Part shown: positions 42,887-51,845 of the stretch, one piece after another
Layout: every line of letters starts with the position of its first letter
Numbering within the stretch: the first letter of the stretch is position 1
Assembly: GCF_022180385.2 (NCBI RefSeq)
Contig: NZ_BQME02000002.1
Location: 2,258,501 to 2,322,500 of the forward strand
DNA length: 64,000 nucleotides
Direction: 5' to 3'
Source of the DNA: Paenibacillus sp. L3-i20
GTDB taxonomy: Bacteria; Bacillota; Bacilli; Paenibacillales; Paenibacillaceae
The notes under the pieces: model-generated
Seen by the model: the letters and a program-made list of their open reading frames with translations, nothing else
Database searches by the model: none
What the model was told of the DNA's origin: nothing
Program-made: the position numbers and the translations under genes

Positions 42887-43636
42887 ATGAATGCATTAGA
42901 ATACAAAAACTTTTATGATGCTGTTGGTAAATCTATCGGATGGGATTTCAGCAACGTGAAATCAGTATCAGACGGGGTACTATGGGACTTTTACAATGAA
43001 GTAGTAAAGCACTGCAAGAAATCAGATCTATTACTTGATATCGGTACTGGTGGCGGAGAAGCCGTATTATCTATAGCAGACTCTGCTCTTCTTTTGGTGG
43101 GAATTGATCTCTCTACAGGAATGATTGAAACTGCAACAAACAATTTGATTCAGTCTAGCAAACGTAACATACGCTTTATGCAAATGGATGCTGGGAAGCT
43201 TGAGTTTCCTCAAAACTTCTTTAATGTAGTCTCTTGCAGACATTCCGGGTTTGATGCAAAAGAAATCGCAAAGGTGTTAGCCAACGACGGCGTGTTCCTC
43301 ACGCAGCAAGTTGCAGAAAACGATAAAATCAATATTAAACTTGCCTTTGGAAGAGGACAAGCTCTTGGCACACCAGAGAATACGTTAAAAGATCGTTATA
43401 TTGCTGAATTAGGTGAAGCTGGATTTACTGATATTCAGACACTTCAGTTCAACTCGGCTGATTATTATGAAACTGCGGAAGATTTGATCTTTCTACTCAA
43501 GCACACGCCGATTGTTCCTTACTTTGGGCAAAGCGCAAATGATTTCGAAATACTTGAACGCTTTATTGCAGATAATGGAACCGAAAGAGGCATTAGGACA
43601 AATTCAGCACGATTTATGATTATCGCGAGGAAATAA
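42887..43636 (+). CDS. Class I SAM-dependent methyltransferase
   Basis: 249 residues. SAM-binding motif I is LLLDIGTGGGEAVLSIA, motif II is GIDLSTGMIETA, and a VVSCRHSGFD motif IV follows. The pattern places it with small-molecule methyltransferases of the UbiE-like superfamily; the substrate is unknown. GGGGGTGGAA precedes ATG. It is convergent with the serine hydrolase. Confidence 0.88.
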   Translation: MNALEYKNFYDAVGKSIGWDFSNVKSVSDGVLWDFYNEVVKHCKKSDLLLDIGTGGGEAVLSIADSALLLVGIDLSTGMIETATNNLIQSSKRNIRFMQMDAGKLEFPQNFFNVVSCRHSGFDAKEIAKVLANDGVFLTQQVAENDKINIKLAFGRGQALGTPENTLKDRYIAELGEAGFTDIQTLQFNSADYYETAEDLIFLLKHTPIVPYFGQSANDFEILERFIADNGTERGIRTNSARFMIIARK

Positions 43637-43652
43637 ATCATAAGTCTAATGC

Positions 43653-43683
43653 AAGGGATACTCGATCGTCGAGTACCCCTTTA
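43653..43683. terminator. Hairpin at the ends of convergent genes
   Basis: AAGGGATACTCGA pairs with TCGAGTACCCCTT and overlaps the stop codon of the leftward serine hydrolase gene. Confidence 0.6.
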
Positions 43684-44664
43684 TCGAATTATAGCTCGCA
43701 TTAAAAAATCTTGTATGTCGCTGTAGCTTTTTGAAGAAGCGGTTGGAGTTGCTTGAATGACTGAAACTAAATTACTCTCAGACATAACATTGATCTCCTG
43801 GCCACCAGAACCTCTAGCACCATATCCTCCTGGTAGTAACCACCATAGGAAACCATATCCATTCGTTGATTCATCAATTGAAACATTTGTATAGACAGGT
43901 GCTGTCGCTTGTTTTACATAATCGGAAGTTACGATCACCTTGCTTTTCCATGTCCCTTCTTGGGCAAATAACATTCCGATTTTGGCTAGATCTCTGGCTG
44001 ATAAGTTAGATCTTTCTTCACCAACTGCCGCATGATAGGATATCCCACATGAACTTCGCGGCCACTCCTCGCTTGCAATTTGAAGCGGTTCATAAAGATG
44101 CTTTTGCACAATATCATACGCTGTTCCTTCATAAGCTCGCCCAATTAATGCAGATAACAAAATAACATCCCACTCTTTATATTGAAAATGTGTGCCAGGC
44201 ACACTGTTCATGTCAATATCGGAGATATGTGCAATCCAATCCTTTGATCTCATCATTTGTGCTAACATCGGACAATGATAATGAATACCTCCGTTCCAAT
44301 AAATACCGGATGACATCGTAAGTAGATGGCGAATCGTAATAAGCTTGTGAAAGGGATGTTTGTTTAGCGAGAATTGTGGAAGATACGCCCCAATTGGTTC
44401 ATCTATACTTTTGATATAACCCTTATTCAGACTAATTCCTACTGCTATGGAAAGTATGCTTTTCCAAACCGATCTTATATGATTTTTGCTTTGCTCATTA
44501 CACTTATTATAATAGTGCTCGAAAACAATTTTTCCGTCTTTTACAACCAGAATACTGTTTATTAGCCGATACCTCTTTTGCTTAATATAATCATCTACCT
44601 GTTCGAAAATGTTATTGTTCATTCCTACTGCTTCAGGGGTAGAGAACTTCCATTCATCACTCAT
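43681..44664 (-). CDS. Serine hydrolase (class C beta-lactamase/PBP4-like)
   Basis: 327 residues. The catalytic S-x-x-K is SVWK in HIRSVWKSILSIAVG, followed by LLTMSSGIYWNGG and a late GYGFLWWLLPGGYGARGSGGQ, as in penicillin-binding-protein-like esterases. There is no signal peptide, so it is cytosolic, unlike true secreted beta-lactamases. Its start overlaps the stop of the UvrA-like gene by 4 bases (ATGA), so the two are co-translated. Substrate unknown; hydrolysis of an antibiotic or modified metabolite is possible. Confidence 0.87.
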   Translation of the reverse strand: MSDEWKFSTPEAVGMNNNIFEQVDDYIKQKRYRLINSILVVKDGKIVFEHYYNKCNEQSKNHIRSVWKSILSIAVGISLNKGYIKSIDEPIGAYLPQFSLNKHPFHKLITIRHLLTMSSGIYWNGGIHYHCPMLAQMMRSKDWIAHISDIDMNSVPGTHFQYKEWDVILLSALIGRAYEGTAYDIVQKHLYEPLQIASEEWPRSSCGISYHAAVGEERSNLSARDLAKIGMLFAQEGTWKSKVIVTSDYVKQATAPVYTNVSIDESTNGYGFLWWLLPGGYGARGSGGQEINVMSESNLVSVIQATPTASSKSYSDIQDFLMRAIIR

Positions 44665-47066
44665 ACATTCACCTGCTCTAAGTATTTCCCAATCATTGAC
44701 TGTTCGGTTTCCGTTAATTGTTGCGGTGTACCTTGTGCAATTACATATCCTCCACCGCTTCCTCCACCCGGTCCCATTTCGATAATGTAATCACAGTGCC
44801 CCAGTACAGTAGGATCATGCTCCGTCACAATAACAGTGTTCCCGCTATCAACAAGCTGCTGCATTAAATCTATTAATCGTTCTCTATCTGAAAAAGAAAG
44901 ACCTGTTGTCGGCTCATCTAAAATATACACATTGCCAAATCCCTTATGCCTGCATAGCTCCTTTGCAAGCTTAATTCGTTGAGCTTCACCGCCAGAAATC
45001 GTCGGTGTCTTCTGTCCAAGAGTCATATATCCGAGTCCAACACGTTCCAGCATCATCAGAATGTCAGCAGCTATTTTGTCATAACCATCCGAACCTTCGT
45101 TTCCGAAAAACTTCACACCTTCAGCTACACTCATCGCCATTATATCTATAATGTTTTTGCCGCCCAGCGTGACGCTTAAAGCTTCCTCAACATAACCTGT
45201 TCCGCTGCACATCTCACATTCAACATCTAGCCAATTGCCATGTCCAACATGAAACTGTGTAAAGCCTTCTCCCTTGCATGTTCTACAGCCGCCTTCGGAA
45301 TTAACCGAAAACATCCCACTCGTATAACCGTTGTCAATCGCTTCAGGCGTCTTGGCAAATAGAGCGCGGACTCGATCTGCAATTCCTGTATATGTAGCTG
45401 GACAGGATGATTTGCTTCTGCCTATTGGTTTCTGATCAACAACGATACATTTTTTTATATGCTCCGTCCCGGTTACCACGGTCCCATCATCTACTTGGGG
45501 CATGTCCTCTTCATTTTCATGTATAAGCTTGCCCTTTAACAATGTCTTCAACTTTGGCACAAGTGTAGCATTGATCAAACTCGACTTGCCGCTGCCTGAA
45601 ACGCCAGCGATTCCTACCATTAACCCTAACGGTATAGAAACAGTAACATTACGTAAATTGTGCAAGTTGGCATTTGCTATTGTAAGCAGCTTGGCATCAG
45701 TTAACGGTTTAAAATATTGTTTGGTATTCATTGCTTGCTCGCCTGATAAATAAGAAGCTGTTCTAGATTTGTTGCAAGTCAGGAACTGTTCCAAGGTGCC
45801 TTGGAATATTCGCTCACCGCCGTGTATCCCAGCATCAGGACCTATATCGATGATATAGTCAGCAGCATGCATAAATTTCTCATCATGCTCAACGACAATG
45901 ACCGTATTACCACGCTCAACAAGGTTTTTTATTATTGTAATCAGCATTTCCTTTTCGGACTGGTGAAGACCAATTGTAGGCTCATCAAATATAAAGGTGA
46001 TAGAATCCATCTCCGCAATAATAATCGAAGCGAGAAACAGACGTTGAACCTCTCCACCGGAAAGCGTAGGCAGTTGACGTGAAAGTGACAGATGATGTAA
46101 ACCGACATCAACCATACATTGAAGCTTTGTGATAATATCGTCGATCATATTTTTGCCGGGTAATTGATCTTTCTTATTCTGGAAGAAAACTAGCAGCTCA
46201 TTCAAATACATATGTTCAAACTGGGAAATGGTCCTACCCGCAATTGTCGTGTGAATGGCCTGCTCACCAAGACCTAGACCCTTACACTTTGGACATGTAA
46301 TTGGAGCTGCATTAATCCCCCACAGAATAATTTCTTTGTCTGCCAAGTTGTTACGGATATTTTTGCTTGTCCAATGCTTCTGCATATCATGAAAAACAAC
46401 GACCGCCCCAACAAAGCCACTTTTGCGACAACCATACTTAAAAAGAAATAATATCTCCTCTGACAGAGTACCAATTGCGGTGTTAACATCTATTTGATAA
46501 AGCTCGCAGAACTTTTTGAAATTGCTCTTGTGATGTCGATGCTTCATTAAGAAACCATCGAAAATATGTTTAATCAACATGTCCTTCTGGATTATGGCAT
46601 CTTCGTTTATCTCATGATAGCGTCCACTACCTAAACATTTGACACACATGCCTTTGGCAGAGTTTCGTTGGAAAAACTCCATCGAAAGTGGCAGGTTATC
46701 ATCGTGTTCCGGATCACGCTTTCCATGTGAGGCGAATAAAAGAGCTAACAAATTGCCAACCTTCGATCGTGTGCCTACTGTGCTTCTTGGATTGGATTGA
46801 CGAATAATCCGCTGCTCCACTGCTACTGTAGGAGACAAACCTGTTATCGAGTCAAATTTCGAAGTAACGTCCGTCATATATTGAGCTCCAGAAAATAAGA
46901 GATAACGACGTTTCCCCTCTTCATACAACGTGTCAAACGCCAAGCTAGATTTACCACTTCCCGACACACCTGTAATAACAGTCAACTTATTGCGTGGTAT
47001 GCTTACGTCGATACCCTTCAAATTATGTATACTTGCACCTTTGATTTCAATACATTCACTTCTCAC
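44661..47066 (-). CDS. UvrA-like ABC ATPase (short paralogue)
   Basis: 801 residues, GTG start with GGGGTG upstream. Two UvrA-type ATPase modules are present: Walker A GVSGSGKSSLAFDTLYEEG and, later, GVSGSGKSSLINATL; signatures LSGGEVQRLFLA and ISGGEAQRIKLA. Cysteine clusters occur in CVKCLGSG, CPKCKGLG and CRTCKGEG with CEMCSGTG. At about 150 residues shorter than housekeeping UvrA (about 950), it matches drug-resistance UvrA paralogues such as UvrA2/DrrC, which act on DNA-bound drugs. The operon partner is the serine hydrolase. Confidence 0.9.
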   Translation of the reverse strand: MRSECIEIKGASIHNLKGIDVSIPRNKLTVITGVSGSGKSSLAFDTLYEEGKRRYLLFSGAQYMTDVTSKFDSITGLSPTVAVEQRIIRQSNPRSTVGTRSKVGNLLALLFASHGKRDPEHDDNLPLSMEFFQRNSAKGMCVKCLGSGRYHEINEDAIIQKDMLIKHIFDGFLMKHRHHKSNFKKFCELYQIDVNTAIGTLSEEILFLFKYGCRKSGFVGAVVVFHDMQKHWTSKNIRNNLADKEIILWGINAAPITCPKCKGLGLGEQAIHTTIAGRTISQFEHMYLNELLVFFQNKKDQLPGKNMIDDIITKLQCMVDVGLHHLSLSRQLPTLSGGEVQRLFLASIIIAEMDSITFIFDEPTIGLHQSEKEMLITIIKNLVERGNTVIVVEHDEKFMHAADYIIDIGPDAGIHGGERIFQGTLEQFLTCNKSRTASYLSGEQAMNTKQYFKPLTDAKLLTIANANLHNLRNVTVSIPLGLMVGIAGVSGSGKSSLINATLVPKLKTLLKGKLIHENEEDMPQVDDGTVVTGTEHIKKCIVVDQKPIGRSKSSCPATYTGIADRVRALFAKTPEAIDNGYTSGMFSVNSEGGCRTCKGEGFTQFHVGHGNWLDVECEMCSGTGYVEEALSVTLGGKNIIDIMAMSVAEGVKFFGNEGSDGYDKIAADILMMLERVGLGYMTLGQKTPTISGGEAQRIKLAKELCRHKGFGNVYILDEPTTGLSFSDRERLIDLMQQLVDSGNTVIVTEHDPTVLGHCDYIIEMGPGGGSGGGYVIAQGTPQQLTETEQSMIGKYLEQVNV

Positions 47067-47133
47067 CTTAACACCCCAATGTCACTGGATTTATAGCAAA
47101 GTGTTAACTATTTATTTACAATTCCACCACTTC

Positions 47134-47162
47134 AACATAACGTACATACGTTCTGTTGTAAA
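47134..47162 (-). promoter_or_regulatory. Regulated promoter of the UvrA-like operon
   Basis: On the minus strand TTTACA (47157-47162), a 17-bp spacer and TATGTT (47134-47139) form the promoter. The palindrome at 47134-47157, two copies of AACA-n-AACGTA facing each other across a 2-base centre, covers the spacer and -10 exactly. This is the layout of a TetR- or MarR-type operator. Confidence 0.7.
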
Positions 47163-47198
47163 TAGCTCACTTTGAGTAATAACACATTCTCAAATAAC

Positions 47199-47233
47199 AA
47201 AAAAAAGCTGCAGAGCATAATCGCTCGGCAGCC
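47199..47233 (-). terminator. Terminator of the HEAT-repeat gene
   Basis: On the minus strand GGCTGC and GAGC pair with GCTC and GCAGCT, followed by TTTTTTT. Confidence 0.82.
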
Positions 47234-47246
47234 TCTTGAAAACATA

Positions 47247-47699
47247 TTATCTAATTGTTAACGAATTCCACGTTTCTTCAAGCCATTGATCGAACTCGTC
47301 GCCCTTTTGACCTTCGTACGTGTCATACATGTCGATACGCATCTTTTTAAACTTCTCACCGAATTCAGCAACGGTATGGTCTTTCGGCAAGCTCTTTTTA
47401 ATTCTAAGCATAATTTTGTTCGATCCTTTAAATGAATCGCCTTTTTTCTTTGCTGGCATTTGAACATCTTCGCCTAGAGTTCTAAGAACACGGTAAGCAG
47501 CCTCTTGAATTTTGTACACGGAATCATTATTCATTCTGTGCATCAATACATCGATGGCTTTCTCGTTATCAAGATTACCTAATTGTTCAACTGCAGCCAA
47601 GCGCTCTCTCCAATTAGATGTACGATTAGCTAATACTTTCAGTTGCTCATAATCCAAAGCTATTTCAGCTTGTTCTTCAATGTTTTCCAAGTGATCCAA
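47247..47699 (-). CDS. HEAT-repeat protein
   Basis: 150 residues. The N-terminal half has alpha-helical HEAT-like repeats (WRERLAAVEQLGNLDNEKAID and YKIQEAAYRVLRTLGED). The C-terminal half is lysine-rich with KKSLPKDHTVAEFGEKFKKM and ends in an acidic/Trp segment (QWLEETWNSL). Such repeats mediate protein contacts. The start is uncertain: TTG 47699 has no good RBS. Function unknown. Confidence 0.75.
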   Translation of the reverse strand: MDHLENIEEQAEIALDYEQLKVLANRTSNWRERLAAVEQLGNLDNEKAIDVLMHRMNNDSVYKIQEAAYRVLRTLGEDVQMPAKKKGDSFKGSNKIMLRIKKSLPKDHTVAEFGEKFKKMRIDMYDTYEGQKGDEFDQWLEETWNSLTIR

Positions 47700-47962
47700 C
47701 CCATTCCATTTGTAATTTTAAACCTGTGATCAACCGATACAATTAGACTTTCCAGATCTAAGTTAAACATCATACGTGATAGCTATAATTTACCCATAAA
47801 AGACGGGTTATTTCCCGAATCGTCTCCAGTTGAACTCAACTACTTGAAGATCAGTTTCACATATTAGACTTCATTATATCATGCCGCTTGTCATACTTGA
47901 TAGGTATTGTGCGTTTTGCTGTCGAATTAGTCTTTTATGATAGTCACACAGGAGGTCATACT

Positions 47963-48338
47963 ATACTTAATTATACAAACACAACAACTGAAATTGCAGA
48001 CAGTGGAACAGATACTGTCATTTTATCAGTAGGGGCTACTGAACAATTCGGCCCTTTTCTTCCTATGCATTTGAATACTTTAATTGCAGTTATGCCCTGA
48101 ACATGTCAAAACGAGGTCTATGGGCTCAGACATCCCTTCCGAGAATCGTGCTTTTGCAGATTTTATGGGATGGGATAAACTTACCGAGGATGGATGCTGG
48201 GGAAAATTTGAAGAAGGCAGCTATTCTGATCATGAATTAAGTGAAAAAGGGAAACTATTTTGGGAAACGTTTATTAGCAAAAGAAGCGAAGGTTTAAAAC
48301 AATTGCTTGAAGAAGCTTATCGGAGAAAGATGATGTAA
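47963..48338 (+). pseudogene. Creatininase-family relic
   Basis: The N-terminal piece, YTNTTTEIADSG then VILSVGATEQFGPFLPMH, is the creatininase start (family form PVGSTEQHGPHLPL). After about 45 residues it breaks off. From 48084 another frame supplies the family's C-terminus (WDKLTEDGCWGKFEEGSYSD and WETFISKRSEGLKQLLEEA). About 150 middle residues with the metal site are gone. A good AGGAGG at 47950-47955 is followed at the right spacing by ATA (47963) instead of ATG. Start loss, deletion and frame change make this dead. Confidence 0.8.
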
Positions 48339-48392
48339 TAGAAAATGCTCCAAGAGAAAAAGTAAACGAATTGAGGACTTGATTACAATAAA

Positions 48393-48436
48393 TAAGGCGA
48401 CCATCCCCCTCGAATGTTGGGGAATAATCACCTTTT
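48393..48436 (-). terminator. Terminator of nupC
   Basis: On the minus strand AAGGTGATTATTCCCC pairs imperfectly with GGGGGATGGTCGCCTT, followed by ATTTATT. Confidence 0.7.
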
Positions 48437-48451
48437 CAATAATCTTCTGAG

Positions 48452-49663
48452 CTAAACAAGCATACCCGCGATTGCTGCACTTAGCAGGTTAGCTAATGTT
48501 GCTGCAATAACTGCTCGCAGTCCCATCTCAGCGATATCTTGTCTTCTTGAAGGAGCAAGTCCTCCCATAGCACCGATGATGAGCGCAATACCAGCCAAAT
48601 TGGCAAATCCACATAGCGCAAAACTAATGATGACTACACTTTTAGGAGACAAGTTCACAATTTCTGGTGCAAAAGATGTATATGCTACAAACTCGTTTAA
48701 TACAAACTTTTGACCGATAAACGAACCAGCACGTATTGCTTCATCCCATGGAACACCAATCATAAAGGCAATCGGCGCGAATAGGTAGCCAAGCATCTGC
48801 TCAAGCGTCAAAGAATCGAAACCAAATATGCCGCCAACCCAGCCAATAATAGTGTTAACTAAGAAAATAAGCGAAATGAATGCCAGTAGCATTGCACCGA
48901 CACCAGCAGCTATTTTCAAACCTTCCGAAGCTCCTCGAGCAGCGGCATCAATGACATTCCTTGATTCTGTATCTTTTTCGAATTTAACATGATCGACCCT
49001 AATTTGCTCCGTCTCCGGAACTATAATTTTAGCTAGCAACAACCCCGCAGGTGCTCCCATGAACGCCGCTGCAAGCAAGTAGTCAATTGGAACGCCAAGC
49101 ATTGCGTATCCGCCTAGAACAGCACCTGACACACACGCAAGTCCCCCTACCATTACAGCAAACAACTCTGACTTCGTCATGCTCTCGATGTAAGGTTTAA
49201 TAACAAGCGGAGCTTCTGTTGGACCTAAAAAAATATTAGCAGCAGCCGACATCGATTCCTTCTCGCTTGTCTTAAGCGCCTTAGCTAATAATCCACCAAT
49301 GATGCGAGTTGCCCATTGCATAATGCCTAAGTAATATAAAACTGATATTAAAGCAGAGAAGAAAATAATGATCGGCAATACTTGCAGTGCAAATGTGAAG
49401 CCGACATTATCCGCACCTAAAATTCCGCCGAACAGGAACTGAATTCCCGCATTTGATGAATCAATAACTTTTTGAACGACCAAGGCTACATATTCGAACA
49501 TTTTTTTACCAAATTCCCATTTCAAAACGATGAACGCAAAAATAAGCTGGATTGCAAAAGCGCCAATTACCGTTCTCGGTTTGATCGCCTTACGATTTTT
49601 AGAAAAAGCAAACGCAATTAAAAATATTCCTGATATTCCAAGTACTCCCCAGATGTATTGCAT
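48452..49663 (-). CDS. nupC: Concentrative nucleoside transporter (NupC family)
   Basis: 403 residues from ATG 49663, with AAAGGA 7 bases upstream (ATG 49669 overlaps it). It is a polytopic membrane protein of the CNT family: VLPIIIFFSALISVLYYLGIMQW, IFLGPTEAPLVIKPYIESMTKSE (in part), a GGLACVSGAVLGGYAMLG block, and the C-terminal SFALCGFANLAGIALIIGAMGG. It imports nucleosides with protons or sodium. Downstream in the leftward direction is only a terminator and the creatininase relic. Confidence 0.94.
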   Translation of the reverse strand: MQYIWGVLGISGIFLIAFAFSKNRKAIKPRTVIGAFAIQLIFAFIVLKWEFGKKMFEYVALVVQKVIDSSNAGIQFLFGGILGADNVGFTFALQVLPIIIFFSALISVLYYLGIMQWATRIIGGLLAKALKTSEKESMSAAANIFLGPTEAPLVIKPYIESMTKSELFAVMVGGLACVSGAVLGGYAMLGVPIDYLLAAAFMGAPAGLLLAKIIVPETEQIRVDHVKFEKDTESRNVIDAAARGASEGLKIAAGVGAMLLAFISLIFLVNTIIGWVGGIFGFDSLTLEQMLGYLFAPIAFMIGVPWDEAIRAGSFIGQKFVLNEFVAYTSFAPEIVNLSPKSVVIISFALCGFANLAGIALIIGAMGGLAPSRRQDIAEMGLRAVIAATLANLLSAAIAGMLV

Positions 49664-50219
49664 AAACATATCCTTTCTTCATCGCCCAATGAACTGAATG
49701 TAAGTGCACCGAGTGAAACTGACCATTTACTATAGTAGAAAACGACATTTTCACTGCTGTAGTTCTGATAACCTTTTTCTTCTCAAGTTACTATTGCCAT
49801 TAAATGCTGTTATTCATTCATGCATCAGATGGTGTACCTGATTTTTTCCATTAAACAAATAAGAGGCCACACAATTGCATAGCACGGGCCAAGAAAATCG
49901 GCGCTTACATGCTTGCATTCTGCAGCCTAGTACTCACTACCTTTTCATGTTAGTGGCACTTGTTTTTCACTTTCTAACTTACTACTAAATCAATAATCAT
50001 CCCTCTTTCTATATTTCCTACTTGATTGAATGAACCTCCCATCCAAACAACAAGTACTTTTTTAACTTTTATAGTATGAATGAAGCGCTATCAAAATAGT
50101 AGACGCAATTTATTCCATTTGAAGCGTTACATCATCTGTACAGATTGCACCTTCTGCGCTTACATTGAACAACATGCTATGTTGATACTATTGAAAAATA
50201 AGATAAGGAGGAGCCATGA
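49664..50219. other. Non-coding interval
   Basis: About 555 bp, AT-rich, between nupC and the GNAT relic. I see no purine-riboswitch consensus, no tRNA and no convincing reading frame. Only a strong RBS (AAGGAGG, 50205-50211) for the relic stands out. It is possibly further degraded coding DNA. Confidence 0.45.
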
Positions 50220-50617
50220 TTGGAAACAAATAGATGTAATTTAGTTAGGTTAAATAAAAATGATTATGAAGATTGAAGAAAATGTATACCAACGAGAAAG
50301 TAAGAGAGCTCCTAGGTGGGACGATCCCTGAGGAACATACATTAAATAAGTTTTTGGATACATTAAAACGCTCAAATACAGATTCTTTTTTTTTGGTTAT
50401 TCGGTTGAAAAGCAATAATGAATTTATTGGAATAGTGTCATTAGATAACCATATTGATGGTATAAACACTGAGATTTCATACGAATTGCTACCAGAATGG
50501 GGGACACAAACAGCTAATCTCTCTTCTTGTAAGTTATTAGAGAGAGTAGGCATGAAATTGGAACAGACGGTTCTAAGATATGGTGCTGAACAAGAAATAT
50601 ACATTATTGCAAAATAA
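50220..50617 (+). pseudogene. GNAT N-acetyltransferase relic (RimJ-type)
   Basis: TTG at 50220, preceded by AAGGAGG with an 8-base gap, opens a frame reading ETNRCNLVRLNKNDYED before a TGA. A one-base shift restores the sequence LKKMYTNEKVRELLGG and continues to 50617. Within it SYELLPEWG jumps straight to NLSSCKLLERVGMKLEQTV, missing the roughly 35-residue acetyl-CoA-binding segment normally between them. Frameshift plus internal deletion make it non-functional. Confidence 0.82.
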
Positions 50618-50706
50618 TGGTTTAACTCCCCTTACACACGTACTTATTCAATTAATAGAGTACATTAGTATACTAATCACAGAATTCCGAAAAGCTAATA
50701 TATAAC

Positions 50707-50737
50707 AAAAAGAGGGGTTTGATGCCCCTCTTTTTAC
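50707..50737. terminator. Bidirectional terminator
   Basis: AAAAAGAGGGG pairs with CCCCTCTTTTT around a 7-base loop; it serves rlmA on the minus strand. Confidence 0.88.
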
Positions 50738-50790
50738 TATTTCGGCCAATATAGCGTAACTATTAGTCTTTTTTGATCATACATGTTTAA

Positions 50791-51699
50791 TTAATTAGTT
50801 CTATGAGCATTCATTTTCTTACCAAGCAAGACCAAAAAGTCGAAAGTGATTTCTAGTTTCGTCTTACCCAAGACTTGTTGAACATTTTCTTCTGATACGC
50901 CCCAAGACAAAGGGGTCATACGGACCATCTGCTCAATTTGCTTATTATCCATTGTTGCACTGTACTGAACACCCTGGATGTCAACAAGATCAAAATTACG
51001 TTTAAAAAGCGCTATTGAACTTTCATTTGAATGTACACTTCTATCTGTTTGTTTGTAAAATATCCCTCTTAGCTCTTGAAGGTACTTACTTCCGGGGATA
51101 ACTTTCATAACCATTCCATCATCCTTAAGCATTCTATGAAACTCAGCGTAGTTGGATGGCGATAATATATTCAATATGAAATTGAATTGTTTATCCGTAA
51201 ATGGGCAATGTGAGAGATCCACAACGCACCAGATTAAATTAGAAAAACTTCGTGAGGCAATAATAATGCCTTCTTTCGAAATATCAATTCCTGCTCCCAA
51301 CAAGTTACATTGTGACTGTTCAACTACTCTCTGTTGTATAGCAGACAAATGTGACCCTTCACCACATCCAACATCTAATATTTTTATTGGTTTACTCACT
51401 GGTTCCAAGTCCAACATTATATTTTCACAAATCCGATTAATTAACGGATCAAAAAAGCCGCTTTCGTTAATCATTTTTCGAGATTCAAACAGTTTTTTAT
51501 CATATTTTGTTTTAACGGAATGCGTCAACAAGTTTACATATCCCTGCTTAGATAAATCAAAACAATGATGATTGGAACAAATTAAACTGCTAAGATTTAC
51601 TACTTCCACAGAAGTTGAACATATTGGGCATCTAAACATGTCTTCATACTGGGAGAGAAGACGTGCGTTTATAATCTTTTTATTGTTTTCGGACAACAC
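50791..51699 (-). CDS. rlmA: 23S rRNA (guanine-N1) methyltransferase, RlmA family
   Basis: 302 residues, GTG start with GAGGTG 5 bases upstream. The N-terminal zinc module is CPICSTSVEV then CSNHHCFDLSKQGYVNLL; motif I is ILDVGCGEGSHLSAI and GAGIDISKEG follows. RlmA enzymes methylate G745 (Gram-negative) or G748 (Gram-positive, RlmAII/TlrB) in helix 35 at the peptide exit tunnel. The latter modification contributes to tylosin-type macrolide resistance and affects ketolide binding. A leader with a short Arg-Leu-Arg peptide and a terminator precedes it, suggesting drug-inducible expression. It ends with a strong terminator. Confidence 0.93.
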   Translation of the reverse strand: MLSENNKKIINARLLSQYEDMFRCPICSTSVEVVNLSSLICSNHHCFDLSKQGYVNLLTHSVKTKYDKKLFESRKMINESGFFDPLINRICENIMLDLEPVSKPIKILDVGCGEGSHLSAIQQRVVEQSQCNLLGAGIDISKEGIIIASRSFSNLIWCVVDLSHCPFTDKQFNFILNILSPSNYAEFHRMLKDDGMVMKVIPGSKYLQELRGIFYKQTDRSVHSNESSIALFKRNFDLVDIQGVQYSATMDNKQIEQMVRMTPLSWGVSEENVQQVLGKTKLEITFDFLVLLGKKMNAHRTN

Positions 51700-51732
51700 A
51701 AAAACACCTCATTCATTCGTAATTAGTAAATG

Positions 51733-51802
51733 AAAAAGGCACAGTTAAATAGACTCAGGTCATATCTTTAAAAATGACTTGAGCATAAATAATCTGTACC
51801 TT
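51733..51802 (-). terminator. Attenuator hairpin in the rlmA leader
   Basis: AAGGTACAG (51794-51802) pairs fully with CTGTGCCTT (51736-51744), and CTCAAGTCAT (51774-51783) pairs with ATGACCTGAG (51754-51763), one mismatch. A T-run follows (51733-51737). The hairpin lies between the rlmA promoter and its start, so it ends transcription prematurely unless disrupted. Confidence 0.82.
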
Positions 51803-51805
51803 CCA

Positions 51806-51835
51806 TTAACGTAAACGAATGAATTTGATGATCAT
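51806..51835 (-). CDS. Leader peptide of rlmA (Arg-Leu-Arg arrest motif)
   Basis: Nine codons, MIIKFIRLR, then TAA. AGGAG (51846-51850) is 10 bases before ATG. The C-terminal Arg-Leu-Arg is the +X+ motif at which macrolide- or ketolide-bound ribosomes stall, as in the ErmD leader (MTHSMRLR...). With Leu8 in the P site the ribosome's leading edge would reach into the attenuator 5' arm, which begins 3 bases after the stop codon. UUCAUUCGU in codons 5-7 can also pair with ACGAAUGAA (51712-51720) just before the rlmA RBS. Function is inferred. Confidence 0.65.
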   Translation of the reverse strand: MIIKFIRLR

Positions 51836-51845
51836 GAACAAACAT

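Noticed and set aside
51769..51845. Alternative 25-codon ORF (MFVHDHQIHSF...) overlapping the rlmA leader peptide
   Set aside because: Its ATG directly touches the only RBS (AGGAG), leaving no spacing; the MIIKFIRLR frame has correct 10-base spacing. It remains possible that relatives use this frame.
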